DNA of 64,000 nucleotides from Methylophilus sp. 14 (GTDB lineage Bacteria; Pseudomonadota; Gammaproteobacteria; Burkholderiales; Methylophilaceae), in NCBI RefSeq assembly GCF_015354345.1, contig NZ_JADKYS010000001.1, positions 744,001 through 808,000 of the forward strand, written 5' to 3'. The notes beneath the pieces were generated by a model that worked only from the letters and a program-made list of their open reading frames with translations, made no database searches and was not told the origin of the DNA. Each line of letters opens with the position of its first letter. Positions within the stretch are counted from its first letter, which is position 1. Shown piece after piece: positions 37,286-44,487 of this stretch. The translations under genes were made by a program, and so were the position numbers.

Positions 37286-37341
37286 TCGCACGTCACATTA
37301 ATTTCATCAATTCTTCACGATAGTTTCAAGCATCGCAGTCA

Positions 37342-37382
37342 GACTATGCTTACCCAAGAAGCATAGTCGGGGTGAGCCCCGG
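37342..37382 (+). promoter_or_regulatory. Two tandem hairpins in the leader of the PAP2 phosphatase gene
   Basis: GACTATGCTT (37342-37351) pairs with AAGCATAGTC (37359-37368) over a seven-base loop; directly after, CGGGG pairs with CCCCG (37368-37381, sharing C37368) around TGAG. The AAAGGA ribosome binding site follows within about 5 bp. The compact fold abutting the ribosome binding site suggests an RNA control element. It matches no riboswitch class I can name. Confidence 0.45.
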
Positions 37383-37394
37383 AAAGGACTTGAG

Positions 37395-37928
37395 ATGCTG
37401 AAACTACAACAAACCCTGGGATGGGTGCAGTCGGTAGACAGCCGGTTGTGTGTCAAAGTCAGCCATACCGGGCAATATCGTCTTATTCGCAACGTGTTCC
37501 GCGCCATTTCACGCATGGGTGATGGCATGTTCTGGTACCTGCTGATGCTGGTCATCGCAGTGACTCAAGGCCAGCACGGACTCTACGTCTGCCTGCATAT
37601 GCTGACCGCAGGACTCACGGGTACCCTGGCCTATAAATGGCTCAAACATCGCACCAGCCGCCCAAGACCGTTCCAAGTCCGCCAGGATGTGTTGTTAAGT
37701 GGCACGCCGCTGGATTACTTTAGTTTCCCCTCTGGTCATACCCTGCATGCGGTGGCTTTCGGTATGGTTGCCGTGCATTATTACCCACAATTATTTCCTA
37801 TTGTGTATCCGTTTGTCGTATTGGTGGGGATGTCGCGCGTGGTACTGGGCCTGCATTATCCTAGCGATGTGCTGGCTGGCGCGGCTATCGGATACTTGAT
37901 TGTTGCCTCCTACGCACCACTGTTTTAA
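37395..37928 (+). CDS. PAP2-family membrane phosphatase
   Basis: A 177-residue membrane protein with the three PAP2 active-site motifs: KHRTSRPRP (K-x6-RP), FPSGHT (PSGH) and SRVVLGLHYPSD (SR-x5-H-x3-D). These catalyse phosphate-ester hydrolysis through a phosphohistidine. Likely substrates are undecaprenyl pyrophosphate or phosphatidic acid; which one cannot be decided. The length is near that of small UppP/PgpB-like enzymes. The ribosome binding site AAAGGA lies close to the structured leader at 37342-37382, and a terminator follows. Confidence 0.9.
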   Translation: MLKLQQTLGWVQSVDSRLCVKVSHTGQYRLIRNVFRAISRMGDGMFWYLLMLVIAVTQGQHGLYVCLHMLTAGLTGTLAYKWLKHRTSRPRPFQVRQDVLLSGTPLDYFSFPSGHTLHAVAFGMVAVHYYPQLFPIVYPFVVLVGMSRVVLGLHYPSDVLAGAAIGYLIVASYAPLF

Positions 37929-37950
37929 GCTAGATTCTGAATAAATAAAA

Positions 37951-37976
37951 ACGGATGCCTGGGCATCCGTTTTTTG
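37951..37976 (+). terminator. Rho-independent terminator after the PAP2 gene
   Basis: ACGGATGCC (37951-37959) pairs with GGCATCCGT (37962-37970), followed by a run of T. It may also serve the convergent DUF2798 gene. Confidence 0.88.
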
Positions 37977-37990
37977 TTTTATGTGGTCAA

Positions 37991-38263
37991 TTATTGAACA
38001 TCGACCAGTCTTGCCACCAGATGCATCACAATCGGCCTCACAACCAATACACAACAAAACGCTACCGGCATTGCCAGCGCATAAGCATGCAATACGTGTA
38101 ACACATAGCCTGTTTGTATACCGCTATTGGCGGCGACAATGACCATAGACATTAAAAATGCCATGATGCCTGCCATGAAAAAGGCAAATACATAAGGCGT
38201 AAATCTTTTAGGGATCTTACGAAAGATCGTTTTGCGGAAACCGTTTTTTGTTTGCGTCATCAT
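37991..38263 (-). CDS. DUF2798 family small membrane protein
   Basis: A 90-residue protein with a basic N-terminus (KNGFRKTIFRKIPKRFTPYV) and two hydrophobic helices (about residues 24-46 and 57-80). The pattern FFMAGIMAFLMSMVIVAAN and LHAYALAMPVAFCCVLVVRP is that of DUF2798, a family of two-helix membrane proteins of unknown function. Adjacent ATG codons at 38263 and 38260 follow GGAG; the second has better spacing. It is divergent from a LysR gene, which may regulate it. A second DUF2798 gene lies at 42063. Confidence 0.78.
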   Translation of the reverse strand: MMTQTKNGFRKTIFRKIPKRFTPYVFAFFMAGIMAFLMSMVIVAANSGIQTGYVLHVLHAYALAMPVAFCCVLVVRPIVMHLVARLVDVQ

Positions 38264-38345
38264 GCTCTCCAGTCAGTGCTGTCACTATAGAGCGATATGT
38301 TTGTGGTGAGTAGCCGCTTGAATATTGAATCAATATAAAGATAAA

Positions 38346-38373
38346 CTATCGAATCATATTATTAATTCGATAG
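38346..38373. promoter_or_regulatory. Inverted repeat directly before the LysR start
   Basis: CTATCGAAT (38346-38354) and ATTCGATAG (38365-38373) form a perfect 9-bp inverted repeat with a 10-bp spacer, ending 3 bp before the ATG at 38377. No ribosome binding site is seen between. It is a likely LysR self-binding site covering the promoter or leader. Confidence 0.6.
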
Positions 38374-38376
38374 TAA

Positions 38377-39294
38377 ATGGACACCTTAAGAAGCATAGAA
38401 AGCTTTGTCAAAGCCGTGCAGGCGGGCAGTATTGCCGCTGGTGCCAGATTACAGGGCATCACAGCTGCTGCTGCCAGCCAGAATATTCAGCGGTTAGAAA
38501 AGTCGTTAGGCGCACGTTTGCTGGTGCGCACCACACGCAAGTTGTCGATGACAGAAAGCGGGGAGCTTTATTATGCTGAAGTACAGCCAGTGATTGCCGC
38601 GCTCAGCCGGGCGCAAGCGGTCATCACCGAGTTTCATGGCCAACCACAAGGTCGCTTAAGAATCGGTTCCTCGGTCGCTTTTGGCCGCCATGTGCTGATG
38701 CCTTTAATCCCTACCTTTACCCACCAGTTTCCTAAAGTCTCTATCGAGCTCGTCTTATCTGACCATAGCCTTGATCATGTGACCGAAGACATTGATATCA
38801 GTATCCGTTTTAATCAGCAGTTGGAGCCTGGGCTGGTCGCGCGCAAGATTGCCAGCGTGCCGGTATTGTATTGTGCTTCACCCTCGTACCTTCAAAGAAA
38901 AGGCACTCCGGGCAGTCCTGAGGCGCTCACTCAGCATGATTGCCTGCTGTTTCGCGTGCCGGTGGATGGGCGGCTATTGAGTTGGGTGTTTGATCGGCAG
39001 GGTATGCACTATGAGCCTGAAATCAATCCCAGTATTATTTGTAACGATATCGATTCGCTACGTCGCCTGGCGGTTGAAGGGGCGGGGATCGCACGCCTGG
39101 CAGCTTTTGTGGCCAATGAGGACATTCGGCAGGGGAGTTTAGTGGCCTTGTTTCAACCTGATGCGACGCAGCATGACTCGGTGCAGTCCATCCCTCTATC
39201 CTTTTATGCCTGTTACCGTGATCAGCATGCCATGACCAACAAGGTGCGGGCGTTTATGGATTATCTGGTCAAAGCGATGCCGGATACCTGGTAA
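38377..39294 (+). CDS. LysR-family transcriptional regulator
   Basis: A 305-residue LysR protein with a helix-turn-helix at about residues 18-48 (GSIAAGARLQGITAAAASQN, with IQRLEKSLGARLLVRTTRKL following) and an effector domain of the aliphatic CrgA-like subgroup (GRLRIGSSVAFGRHVLMPLI). It is divergent from the DUF2798 gene at 37991 and is the only obvious candidate regulator for it. The start ATG at 38377 follows immediately after a 9-bp inverted repeat, leaving no visible ribosome binding site; the mRNA may be leaderless or the start may be weak. The effector is unknown. Confidence 0.9.
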   Translation: MDTLRSIESFVKAVQAGSIAAGARLQGITAAAASQNIQRLEKSLGARLLVRTTRKLSMTESGELYYAEVQPVIAALSRAQAVITEFHGQPQGRLRIGSSVAFGRHVLMPLIPTFTHQFPKVSIELVLSDHSLDHVTEDIDISIRFNQQLEPGLVARKIASVPVLYCASPSYLQRKGTPGSPEALTQHDCLLFRVPVDGRLLSWVFDRQGMHYEPEINPSIICNDIDSLRRLAVEGAGIARLAAFVANEDIRQGSLVALFQPDATQHDSVQSIPLSFYACYRDQHAMTNKVRAFMDYLVKAMPDTW

Positions 39295-39539
39295 GCACTG
39301 CACAGCGCATTAACACAGTTTTTGTCTCTTATCAGCAACGCACAGTCTGAATTGCTTATTTTTATTAAAATACTTGTTGCTAATATTCAATATTGCGTGC
39401 ATAGTACACCCTCACGAAGTTCAAGTAGTGTTGTTGTTCTCCGGTTCTATCTTTTGGTTCTATCGTTACTTCTCGCCATCTTGATCCTCGTTTTTAAGGG
39501 TATTTACCCGCTTTTTTATATTTTATCCAAGGATTTATT
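39295..39539 (+). promoter_or_regulatory. Long leader region of the cold-shock gene
   Basis: A 245-bp gap without a gene. It is AT- and pyrimidine-rich and contains a small hairpin GGGT-ATTT-ACCC (39498-39509) followed by CGCTTTTTT about 25 bp before the start. Cold-shock genes commonly have long structured leaders that govern translation at low temperature. Confidence 0.4.
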
Positions 39540-39746
39540 ATGGTGACAGGTTCTGTTAAATGGTTTAACGACTCTAAAGGTTTTGGTTTCATCACTCCGG
39601 ACAACGGCGGCGAAGATTTGTTTGCGCATTTCTCTGCAATTCAATCTGCTGGCTTCAAAACTTTGAAAGAAAACCAACGCGTGAGCTTTGAAGTAGCAAC
39701 TGGCCCTAAAGGCAAACAAGCTGCAAATATTCAAATCATTGAATAA
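39540..39746 (+). CDS. Cold-shock protein (CspA family)
   Basis: A 68-residue single cold-shock domain. RNA-binding motifs RNP1 ([10 protein letters not shown]) and RNP2 (DLFAHFSAI) are complete, as is the start [10 protein letters not shown]. Such proteins are RNA chaperones that melt mRNA structure. The ribosome binding site CAAGGA precedes the ATG at 39540. A long leader lies upstream and a terminator downstream separates it from the IF-1 gene. I cannot say which Csp paralog it is or whether it is cold-induced. Confidence 0.95.
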   Translation: MVTGSVKWFNDSKGFGFITPDNGGEDLFAHFSAIQSAGFKTLKENQRVSFEVATGPKGKQAANIQIIE

Positions 39747-39790
39747 TTCAAAGCCTGTCCGCTGAGTTGCTCTAGTGACTCACCGGAAAA

Positions 39791-39815
39791 AGCCCGGAGT
39801 CCCCGGGCTTTTTTA
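39791..39815 (+). terminator. Rho-independent terminator between csp and IF-1 genes
   Basis: AGCCCGG (39791-39797) pairs with CCGGGCT (39803-39809), followed by a run of six T. Confidence 0.9.
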
Positions 39816-39833
39816 TTGTTAAAAGGATGCTTA

Positions 39834-40070
39834 ATGGCAAAAGAAGAGTTAATTGAAATGCAAGGTGCAGTGACCGAGATCCTGCCAGATGCACGCTATC
39901 GTGTGAAACTGGACAATGGTCATGAGTTAATCGCTTACACTGGCGGTAAAATGCGTAAACACAAAATCCGCATTTTGGCTGGCGATAAAATCACTATCGA
40001 AATGTCCCCTTATGACATGGACAAAGGCCGTATTATTTTCCGTCATTTAGAGCCGCGCAAGCCGTTCTAA
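39834..40070 (+). CDS. infA: Translation initiation factor IF-1
   Basis: A 78-residue OB-fold protein that occupies the ribosomal A site during initiation. [38 protein letters not shown] and VEMSPYD-like [16 protein letters not shown] fit the family. It is about six residues longer at the C-terminus than the 72-residue E. coli protein (HLEPRKPF ending). The location, away from ribosomal protein genes and next to a cold-shock gene, suggests a second IF-1 copy. The ATG at 39834 is preceded by AAAAGGA; an in-frame upstream start at 39816 is less likely. Confidence 0.93.
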   Translation: MAKEELIEMQGAVTEILPDARYRVKLDNGHELIAYTGGKMRKHKIRILAGDKITIEMSPYDMDKGRIIFRHLEPRKPF

Positions 40071-40082
40071 CGCCCCAGAGTC

Positions 40083-40559
40083 TCAAAACTCACTCTGACC
40101 TATGGCTTGCAACCTGGTTTGCAAAGCCTTGCGGTCATTCAATATCGACGGATCCAACTGCAAAAAAGCCTCTATACGCGCTCTGAGTAGGCGATAAGCC
40201 TGTTCAAAGCTGTCTTGTATTTGCACGTCACTGCCGGTGGCTTTGGCGGGGTCTTCAACGCCCCAGTGCGCGCGCATCACATTGCCTAGATAGGCTGGAC
40301 AGGTTTCTCCTGCCGCATTGCTGCACACTGTAATCACAATGTCTGGTGTCATTGGCAGGTTGTTCCATGACTTACTGTAGTAACCCTCAGTAGCAATTCC
40401 CTTGCTTTTCAATAAAGCGATTGAGCGCGGATGCACCTCACCCGTTGGTTGACTCCCTGCGCTCATGGCGCGCATGCCGGTTGGTGCCAGGTGATTAAAG
40501 GTCGCCTCAGCAATAATCGATCGGCAAGAGTTGCCAGTACATAAAAACAAGATGTTCAT
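40083..40559 (-). CDS. arsC: Arsenate reductase ArsC, low-molecular-weight phosphatase type
   Basis: A 158-residue protein whose N-terminus MNILFLCTGNSCRSIIAEAT holds the C-x5-R catalytic loop of the LMW tyrosine phosphatase/ArsC fold. It reduces As(V) to As(III) for efflux by the adjacent Acr3. Later Cys residues (VCSNAAGETCPAYLG) provide the redox relay, and WGVEDPAKATGSD carries the catalytic Asp region. It starts 2 bp after the acr3 stop, as the third gene of arsR-acr3-arsC. The ATG at 40559 gives the standard N-terminus. Confidence 0.93.
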   Translation of the reverse strand: MNILFLCTGNSCRSIIAEATFNHLAPTGMRAMSAGSQPTGEVHPRSIALLKSKGIATEGYYSKSWNNLPMTPDIVITVCSNAAGETCPAYLGNVMRAHWGVEDPAKATGSDVQIQDSFEQAYRLLRARIEAFLQLDPSILNDRKALQTRLQAIGQSEF

Positions 40560-40560
40560 A

Positions 40561-41598
40561 TTAAATGCTTTCATACCAATGTTTAGAGCGGTTGACGATG
40601 GCGACGATAGACAGCATGACGGGAACTTCAATCAATACGCCCACCACTGTCGCTAGGGCCGCACCTGAGTCAAAGCCAAACAAGGCAATGGCCGTCGCGA
40701 CAGCCAGTTCAAAAAAGTTTGAGGCCCCTATGAGTGCCGAAGGTCCAGCCACGCAATGCGCGACTTTCAATTGTTTGTTTAACCAGTAAGCCAGCAGGGC
40801 ATTCAAGTAAACCTGAATCAAAATCGGCACGGCGAGCAGCGCGATGATCAGTGGTTGAGCCAGAATCTGCTGTCCTTGAAAAGCAAACAGTAACACCAGA
40901 GTCAGTAATAGTGCCGCCATTGAAAACGGTTGTATGCGTTTTTGTGCCGTATCAAATACCGCCTGGCCTTTTGACAGTAGCCACCGCCGCAACCATTGGC
41001 TCAATATGACGGGCACAACGATAAACAGTGCGACAGAAGTCAGTAGTGTTTGCCAGGGGACGATGATGCTGGACAGGCCAAGCAATAAAGCCACGATGGG
41101 CGCAAAGGCAAACAGCATGATGGTGTCGTTGATGGCGACTTGTGAGAGCGTGAACCTGGGTTCGCCGTGACACAGATTGCTCCAGACAAATACCATGGCG
41201 GTACAGGGAGCCGCAGCGAGTATTATCAACCCAGCAATATAACTATCGATTTGCTCAGTCGGTAGCCAGTGGGCGAATAGTTGCCGAATAAACAGCCAGG
41301 CCAAAAATGCCATGGTGAATGGTTTCACTAGCCAGTTAATCGCTAGCGTGACTGCAATGCCTCTGGCATGCCCAAACACCGTCCGCATGGCGCTGAAGTC
41401 GACCTTAATCAGCATGGGAATAATCATCAGCCAGATCAGTGCAGCGACTGGCAGGTTGACCTCGGCCAGTTTGGCTTCGCCTATCGTGTGAAAAAATGCA
41501 GGGGCTGTTTTGCCAAGCAGAATGCCAACGATGATGCAGCCCATGACCCACCAGGTGAGGTGGCGTTCAAAACGGTTAATGCTTGGGGTTGTTGTCAT
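40561..41598 (-). CDS. Arsenite efflux transporter Acr3
   Basis: A 345-residue inner-membrane protein with about ten helices of the ACR3 family. The conserved pore Cys lies in LAAAPCTAMVFVWSNLCHGE, and SALIGASNFFELAVATAIAL is the late conserved segment. It exports arsenite using the proton gradient. The ATG at 41598 overlaps the arsR stop (TGATG), so translation is coupled. It sits between arsR and arsC in a compact operon. Confidence 0.94.
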   Translation of the reverse strand: MTTTPSINRFERHLTWWVMGCIIVGILLGKTAPAFFHTIGEAKLAEVNLPVAALIWLMIIPMLIKVDFSAMRTVFGHARGIAVTLAINWLVKPFTMAFLAWLFIRQLFAHWLPTEQIDSYIAGLIILAAAPCTAMVFVWSNLCHGEPRFTLSQVAINDTIMLFAFAPIVALLLGLSSIIVPWQTLLTSVALFIVVPVILSQWLRRWLLSKGQAVFDTAQKRIQPFSMAALLLTLVLLFAFQGQQILAQPLIIALLAVPILIQVYLNALLAYWLNKQLKVAHCVAGPSALIGASNFFELAVATAIALFGFDSGAALATVVGVLIEVPVMLSIVAIVNRSKHWYESI

Positions 41599-41933
41599 CA
41601 CTCGTTTTCTTTCATTGGCTGGCACTGCACGTCAGGGCAGCATGCCGCCTGGCCTGCGCAGCAGTTGTCGGTGAGGTAGGTTAATAATGCATTCATGCTT
41701 TGGTAATTAGCCGAGTAGTAAATAAAGCGGCTTTCTTGTTTCGCACTGACCATGCCGGCATGGCTCAGTTCTTTCAAGTGGAATGACAGGGTGCTATTGG
41801 GGATATTGAGCGTTTGCGAAATGACGCCCGCAGATAGTCCTGCCGGTCCCGCTTGCACCAAGCATCTGAAAATATCCAATCGGGCTTCCTGGGCGATGGC
41901 AGACAGTAATGTCACGGCTTGTTTTGTGTTCAT
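41598..41933 (-). CDS. arsR: ArsR-family arsenic-responsive repressor with a C-terminal Cys cluster
   Basis: A 111-residue winged-helix repressor. The DNA-recognition helix is around NIPNSTLSFHLKELSHAGMV. The usual ELCVC As(III) site in the helix is absent; instead the C-terminus has C91, C92, C98, C99 and C104. The C91-C92-C98 spacing equals the C95-C96-C102 site described for Acidithiobacillus ferrooxidans ArsR, so this is that sensor type. The ATG at 41933 gives the standard start. A palindrome at 41939-41964 upstream is the probable operator. First gene of arsR-acr3-arsC. Confidence 0.92.
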   Translation of the reverse strand: MNTKQAVTLLSAIAQEARLDIFRCLVQAGPAGLSAGVISQTLNIPNSTLSFHLKELSHAGMVSAKQESRFIYYSANYQSMNALLTYLTDNCCAGQAACCPDVQCQPMKENE

Positions 41934-41938
41934 ATAAC

Positions 41939-41964
41939 TATATTTCCATAAATATAGAAATATA
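41939..41964. promoter_or_regulatory. Probable ArsR operator
   Basis: TATATTTC (41939-41946) and GAAATATA (41957-41964) form a perfect 8-bp inverted repeat with a 10-bp spacer just upstream of arsR. Its position and AT-rich dyad form agree with ArsR/SmtB operators. Confidence 0.65.
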
Positions 41965-42013
41965 TCAAGCGCGGGAAGCAATGCTGACTGTTTAATCAGA
42001 AGGGGGGTAATGG

Positions 42014-42039
42014 AAAAGCGCTGCCAGGGCAGCGCTTTT
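42014..42039. terminator. Terminator between the DUF2798 gene and the ars operon
   Basis: AAAAGCGCTGC (42014-42024) pairs with GCAGCGCTTTT (42029-42039) over a four-base loop. The strong stem has T-tracts on both strands and would end the SDR-DUF2798 transcript before arsR. Confidence 0.75.
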
Positions 42040-42062
42040 CTGATGCGGTAGAAATGGCTTGT

Positions 42063-42311
42063 TTAAGATTTATCTTTGATCAGCCATTCCGTTAATCGTA
42101 ATAATGATGGCGCAATCAGCAGGATGCTGATGAACACAATCGGCCAGGCGACGCTGATACTGGTTAACCATTTCTCCATCAATATGGCTGTCGGCACATG
42201 ATTAATCAGCAGAATCGACAGTGTCACAATATTGACCGTGACCAGTGACATCAGCAGTGCAAATACCAGCTTGCGTTTTAACGCCACGCGTTTGTCAGCG
42301 CTGTTTACCAT
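42063..42311 (-). CDS. DUF2798 family small membrane protein
   Basis: An 82-residue protein with two helices (about residues 14-37 and 50-70). FALLMSLVTVNIVTLSILLI and WLTSISVAWPIVFISILLIA fit DUF2798. It overlaps the end of the SDR gene by 7 bp, so the two are coupled and probably regulated by the divergent TetR protein. No function is known. It differs clearly in sequence from the other DUF2798 protein at 37991, sharing only the two-helix layout. Confidence 0.75.
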   Translation of the reverse strand: MVNSADKRVALKRKLVFALLMSLVTVNIVTLSILLINHVPTAILMEKWLTSISVAWPIVFISILLIAPSLLRLTEWLIKDKS

Positions 42312-43048
42312 GGCAATGGCTGGTCTTCGTGGAAATAAGCACCTGTAGGACCTTCTTCATCCAGTGTCGCCAGTCTGACGGAGGTTTTCCAGCTGTCGCT
42401 GATTTCCATAGGCGCATTAGGGCCGCCCAGGTCTGTTTTCACCCAGCCAGGATGCGCTGAGTTGACCTTGATATGGCTGTCTTTTAAAGCGTGTGCCAGG
42501 TGGATGGTAAACATATTCAAGGCAGATTTAGAGGCGTTATAAGCCAAGCCTTTGGCGACTTCAATCGGTGAGTTGGGGGCGCTGTGCAAGGTTTGTGAGC
42601 CCAGGATACTGGACAGGTTCACAATACGTGCAGCAGGAGAGCGTTGTAGTAAGGGTATCAATGCCTGGGTCAGCGCGACCACCGCAAAAAAGTTTGCTTC
42701 GAAGGTTGTTTTCAGTGTGTCCTGATCCACAGTTAAGGTGTTGTTCTGGCCGATCAGTTCTTCTTTCAGGATGCCTGCATTGTTGACCAGGATATCCAGT
42801 TTGCCGAATCTTGCTTCCAATGCTGCGGCGACGGCTTGTGGCGCATTGGCCTGTGCTGCGTCGTAGTGCAGGTATTCTGCGTCTACTCCCAGCGCTTTCA
42901 GTTCGGCGACGGCCTGTTCACCTTTGTGTGCGTCTCTGGCCCCAATGATGACTTTAATGCCTTGTTCTCCCAGTTTTTTGGCTGTTTCAAAGCCAATGCC
43001 ACGGTTGCCGCCTGTAATCAATGCAATACGTTGTTGTGAAACACTCAT
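42305..43048 (-). CDS. Short-chain dehydrogenase/reductase
   Basis: A 247-residue NAD(P)-dependent oxidoreductase. The cofactor loop is TGGNRGIGFE (TGxxxGIG), NNAG at about residue 90 is present, and the catalytic Ser and YxxxK are in NLSSILGS and YNASKSALNMF. It resembles carbonyl-reductase-type SDRs that accept xenobiotic carbonyls; the substrate is unknown. The gene is divergent from a TetR regulator with twin TACC-N4-GGTA sites between, and its 3' end overlaps the DUF2798 gene. Confidence 0.93.
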   Translation of the reverse strand: MSVSQQRIALITGGNRGIGFETAKKLGEQGIKVIIGARDAHKGEQAVAELKALGVDAEYLHYDAAQANAPQAVAAALEARFGKLDILVNNAGILKEELIGQNNTLTVDQDTLKTTFEANFFAVVALTQALIPLLQRSPAARIVNLSSILGSQTLHSAPNSPIEVAKGLAYNASKSALNMFTIHLAHALKDSHIKVNSAHPGWVKTDLGGPNAPMEISDSWKTSVRLATLDEEGPTGAYFHEDQPLPW

Positions 43049-43084
43049 GTTTAACTCCTTGTCAGTGATGCTTTATTTATTAAA

Positions 43085-43096
43085 TACCAATCGGTA
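43085..43096. promoter_or_regulatory. TACC-N4-GGTA operator candidate, SDR side
   Basis: TACCAATCGGTA lies 37 bp upstream of the SDR start. It matches the second site at 43142-43153 in eight of twelve symmetric positions (TACC...GGTA), suggesting both bind the divergent TetR protein. Confidence 0.55.
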
Positions 43097-43141
43097 AATA
43101 AATACTAAATCATGCGTGATAAAATTGTCAATATATTTTTT

Positions 43142-43153
43142 TACCAAATGGTA
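43142..43153. promoter_or_regulatory. TACC-N4-GGTA operator candidate, TetR side
   Basis: TACCAAATGGTA overlaps a TATAAT (43152-43157) that would be the -10 box of the tetR gene, 23 bp before its start. Binding here would block that promoter, consistent with self-repression. Confidence 0.6.
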
Positions 43154-43179
43154 TAATAATTAAAAAATCACACAGGTGA

Positions 43180-43812
43180 ATGATGATGACTGTAGAAACA
43201 CTACTGAAAAAGCGCGGCAGGCCAGTGGCTTTTGACTACGATACCGCCTTGCAAAATGCCATGCATGCCTTTTGGCAACATGGTTATGAAGGTACTTCTA
43301 TGAGCACATTGATGGCGGCGATGGATATGAACAAAGCCAGCATTTACGCGGCCTATGGCAGCAAAGAGGCTTTATTTAAAAAGGCGGTTGAGCTTTATGT
43401 ACAAGGACCTGCGAGTTTCCTGGCGACTGCGCTGGCGCAACCGACCGCCGTGGCTGTGGTGCAGTTAATGTTATCGCAGGCGGCGCAGATGCTCACCGAT
43501 CCGTCACATCCTGTCGGTTGCCTGGTGACGCAGGGGGCGTTGGCGTGCAGTGCCGAGTCGGCTGAAATCAAGACATTATTAGGCGGGTATCGCCAGACGC
43601 TTGAAGGGCAACTGGCACAGCGTTTTGCGCGTGCGGTGAGTGAACGGGATTTAGTGGTGACGGCCGATCCGGTGATACTGGCCAAGTTGGTGATGACAGT
43701 GCATCAGGGCATGGCCGTGCAGGCGGCTGGTGGTGCGACACAGGCTGAGCTGTTTAATGTAGCCGCCATGACCACACAGTTAATTTCACAGGCTTATACA
43801 ACAGTGTCTTAA
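43180..43812 (+). CDS. TetR-family regulator, divergent from the SDR gene
   Basis: A 210-residue TetR regulator. The helix-turn-helix is in HGYEGTSMSTLMAAMDMNKA plus SIYAAYGSKEALFKKAVELY, with the YAAYGSKE variant of the TetR signature. The C-terminal ligand domain resembles that of the AcrR/NemR-like group (SHPVGCLVTQGALACS). Three adjacent ATG codons (43180, 43183, 43186) follow CAGGTGA; the exact one is uncertain. Twin operator-like sites at 43085 and 43142 suggest it represses itself and the SDR-DUF2798 pair, probably responding to an electrophile. Confidence 0.9.
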   Translation: MMMTVETLLKKRGRPVAFDYDTALQNAMHAFWQHGYEGTSMSTLMAAMDMNKASIYAAYGSKEALFKKAVELYVQGPASFLATALAQPTAVAVVQLMLSQAAQMLTDPSHPVGCLVTQGALACSAESAEIKTLLGGYRQTLEGQLAQRFARAVSERDLVVTADPVILAKLVMTVHQGMAVQAAGGATQAELFNVAAMTTQLISQAYTTVS

Positions 43813-43873
43813 GGTCAGCGGCGGAAGTGTGAACGGCGGACTGCCATCTGGTGACAGGCCGCCGCCGTTGTGA

Positions 43874-44428
43874 TTACACCGCGTTACGTACCAGCGTGAT
43901 GGCCGCCAGTTTGGCGCGTGTGGCTGCACCGCTGTTAGGCGCCAGACGCTCAACCAGCGCAGCCCCTTCAAACAGGATGGTTAATTGCTGACCCAGGGCT
44001 TCCGGGTCTTTGGCACCGGCATGGCGGGCGATCTTGCACAGGTAACCTTGCAATTCCGCTGAGAGCACCACTGAGTACTGGTTAATCGGATGCTCGGTTT
44101 CCGGGAACTCCACCGCCGCGATATGAAAAGGCAGGCCACGGAATTCCGGCTGGCTAATCCATTGCTCCATGAGTTCGCACAACAGTAGCAATAACTCTAG
44201 GGATTCCGCTTTTTTAGACGCCAGTTGCGTATTGAGCCAGTTATAAAACTTATCTGATTTGTCGCGCAAATAGGCCGTAATCAGCTGGTTTTTGCTGGGG
44301 AAGTGTTTGTACAGGGTCGCTTTTGCCACGCCTGCTTCCAGTATGATGGTATCAACGCCCGAGGCCTGTATCCCTCTGCTATCAAACAGGCTGCTGGCGA
44401 TATTCAGTATTTTTTCTCGCATGTTCAT
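43874..44428 (-). CDS. TetR/AcrR-family transcriptional regulator
   Basis: A 184-residue TetR protein. The helix-turn-helix is complete (GIQASGVDTIILEAGVAKAT, then LYKHFPSKNQLITAYLRDKS). The C-terminal domain begins at about residue 65, and LPFHIAAVEFPETEHPINQ is characteristic of a subgroup controlling oxidoreductase or efflux genes. The start at 44428 is the best-spaced from AAGGAT; GTG at 44431 and ATG at 44422 are alternatives. It is convergent with the other TetR gene, and no clear target is adjacent. Confidence 0.88.
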   Translation of the reverse strand: MNMREKILNIASSLFDSRGIQASGVDTIILEAGVAKATLYKHFPSKNQLITAYLRDKSDKFYNWLNTQLASKKAESLELLLLLCELMEQWISQPEFRGLPFHIAAVEFPETEHPINQYSVVLSAELQGYLCKIARHAGAKDPEALGQQLTILFEGAALVERLAPNSGAATRAKLAAITLVRNAV

Positions 44429-44487
44429 CACTTAATCCTTTAATCCCGACTTTCTGGGTTCCCGATTTTTCGCTTGTGCTTTCGCGC

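Noticed and set aside
39322-39546. A 74-codon open frame in the leader of the cold-shock gene
   Set aside because: Ser/Leu/Ile-rich composition without a good start context; the region is better read as an untranslated leader.
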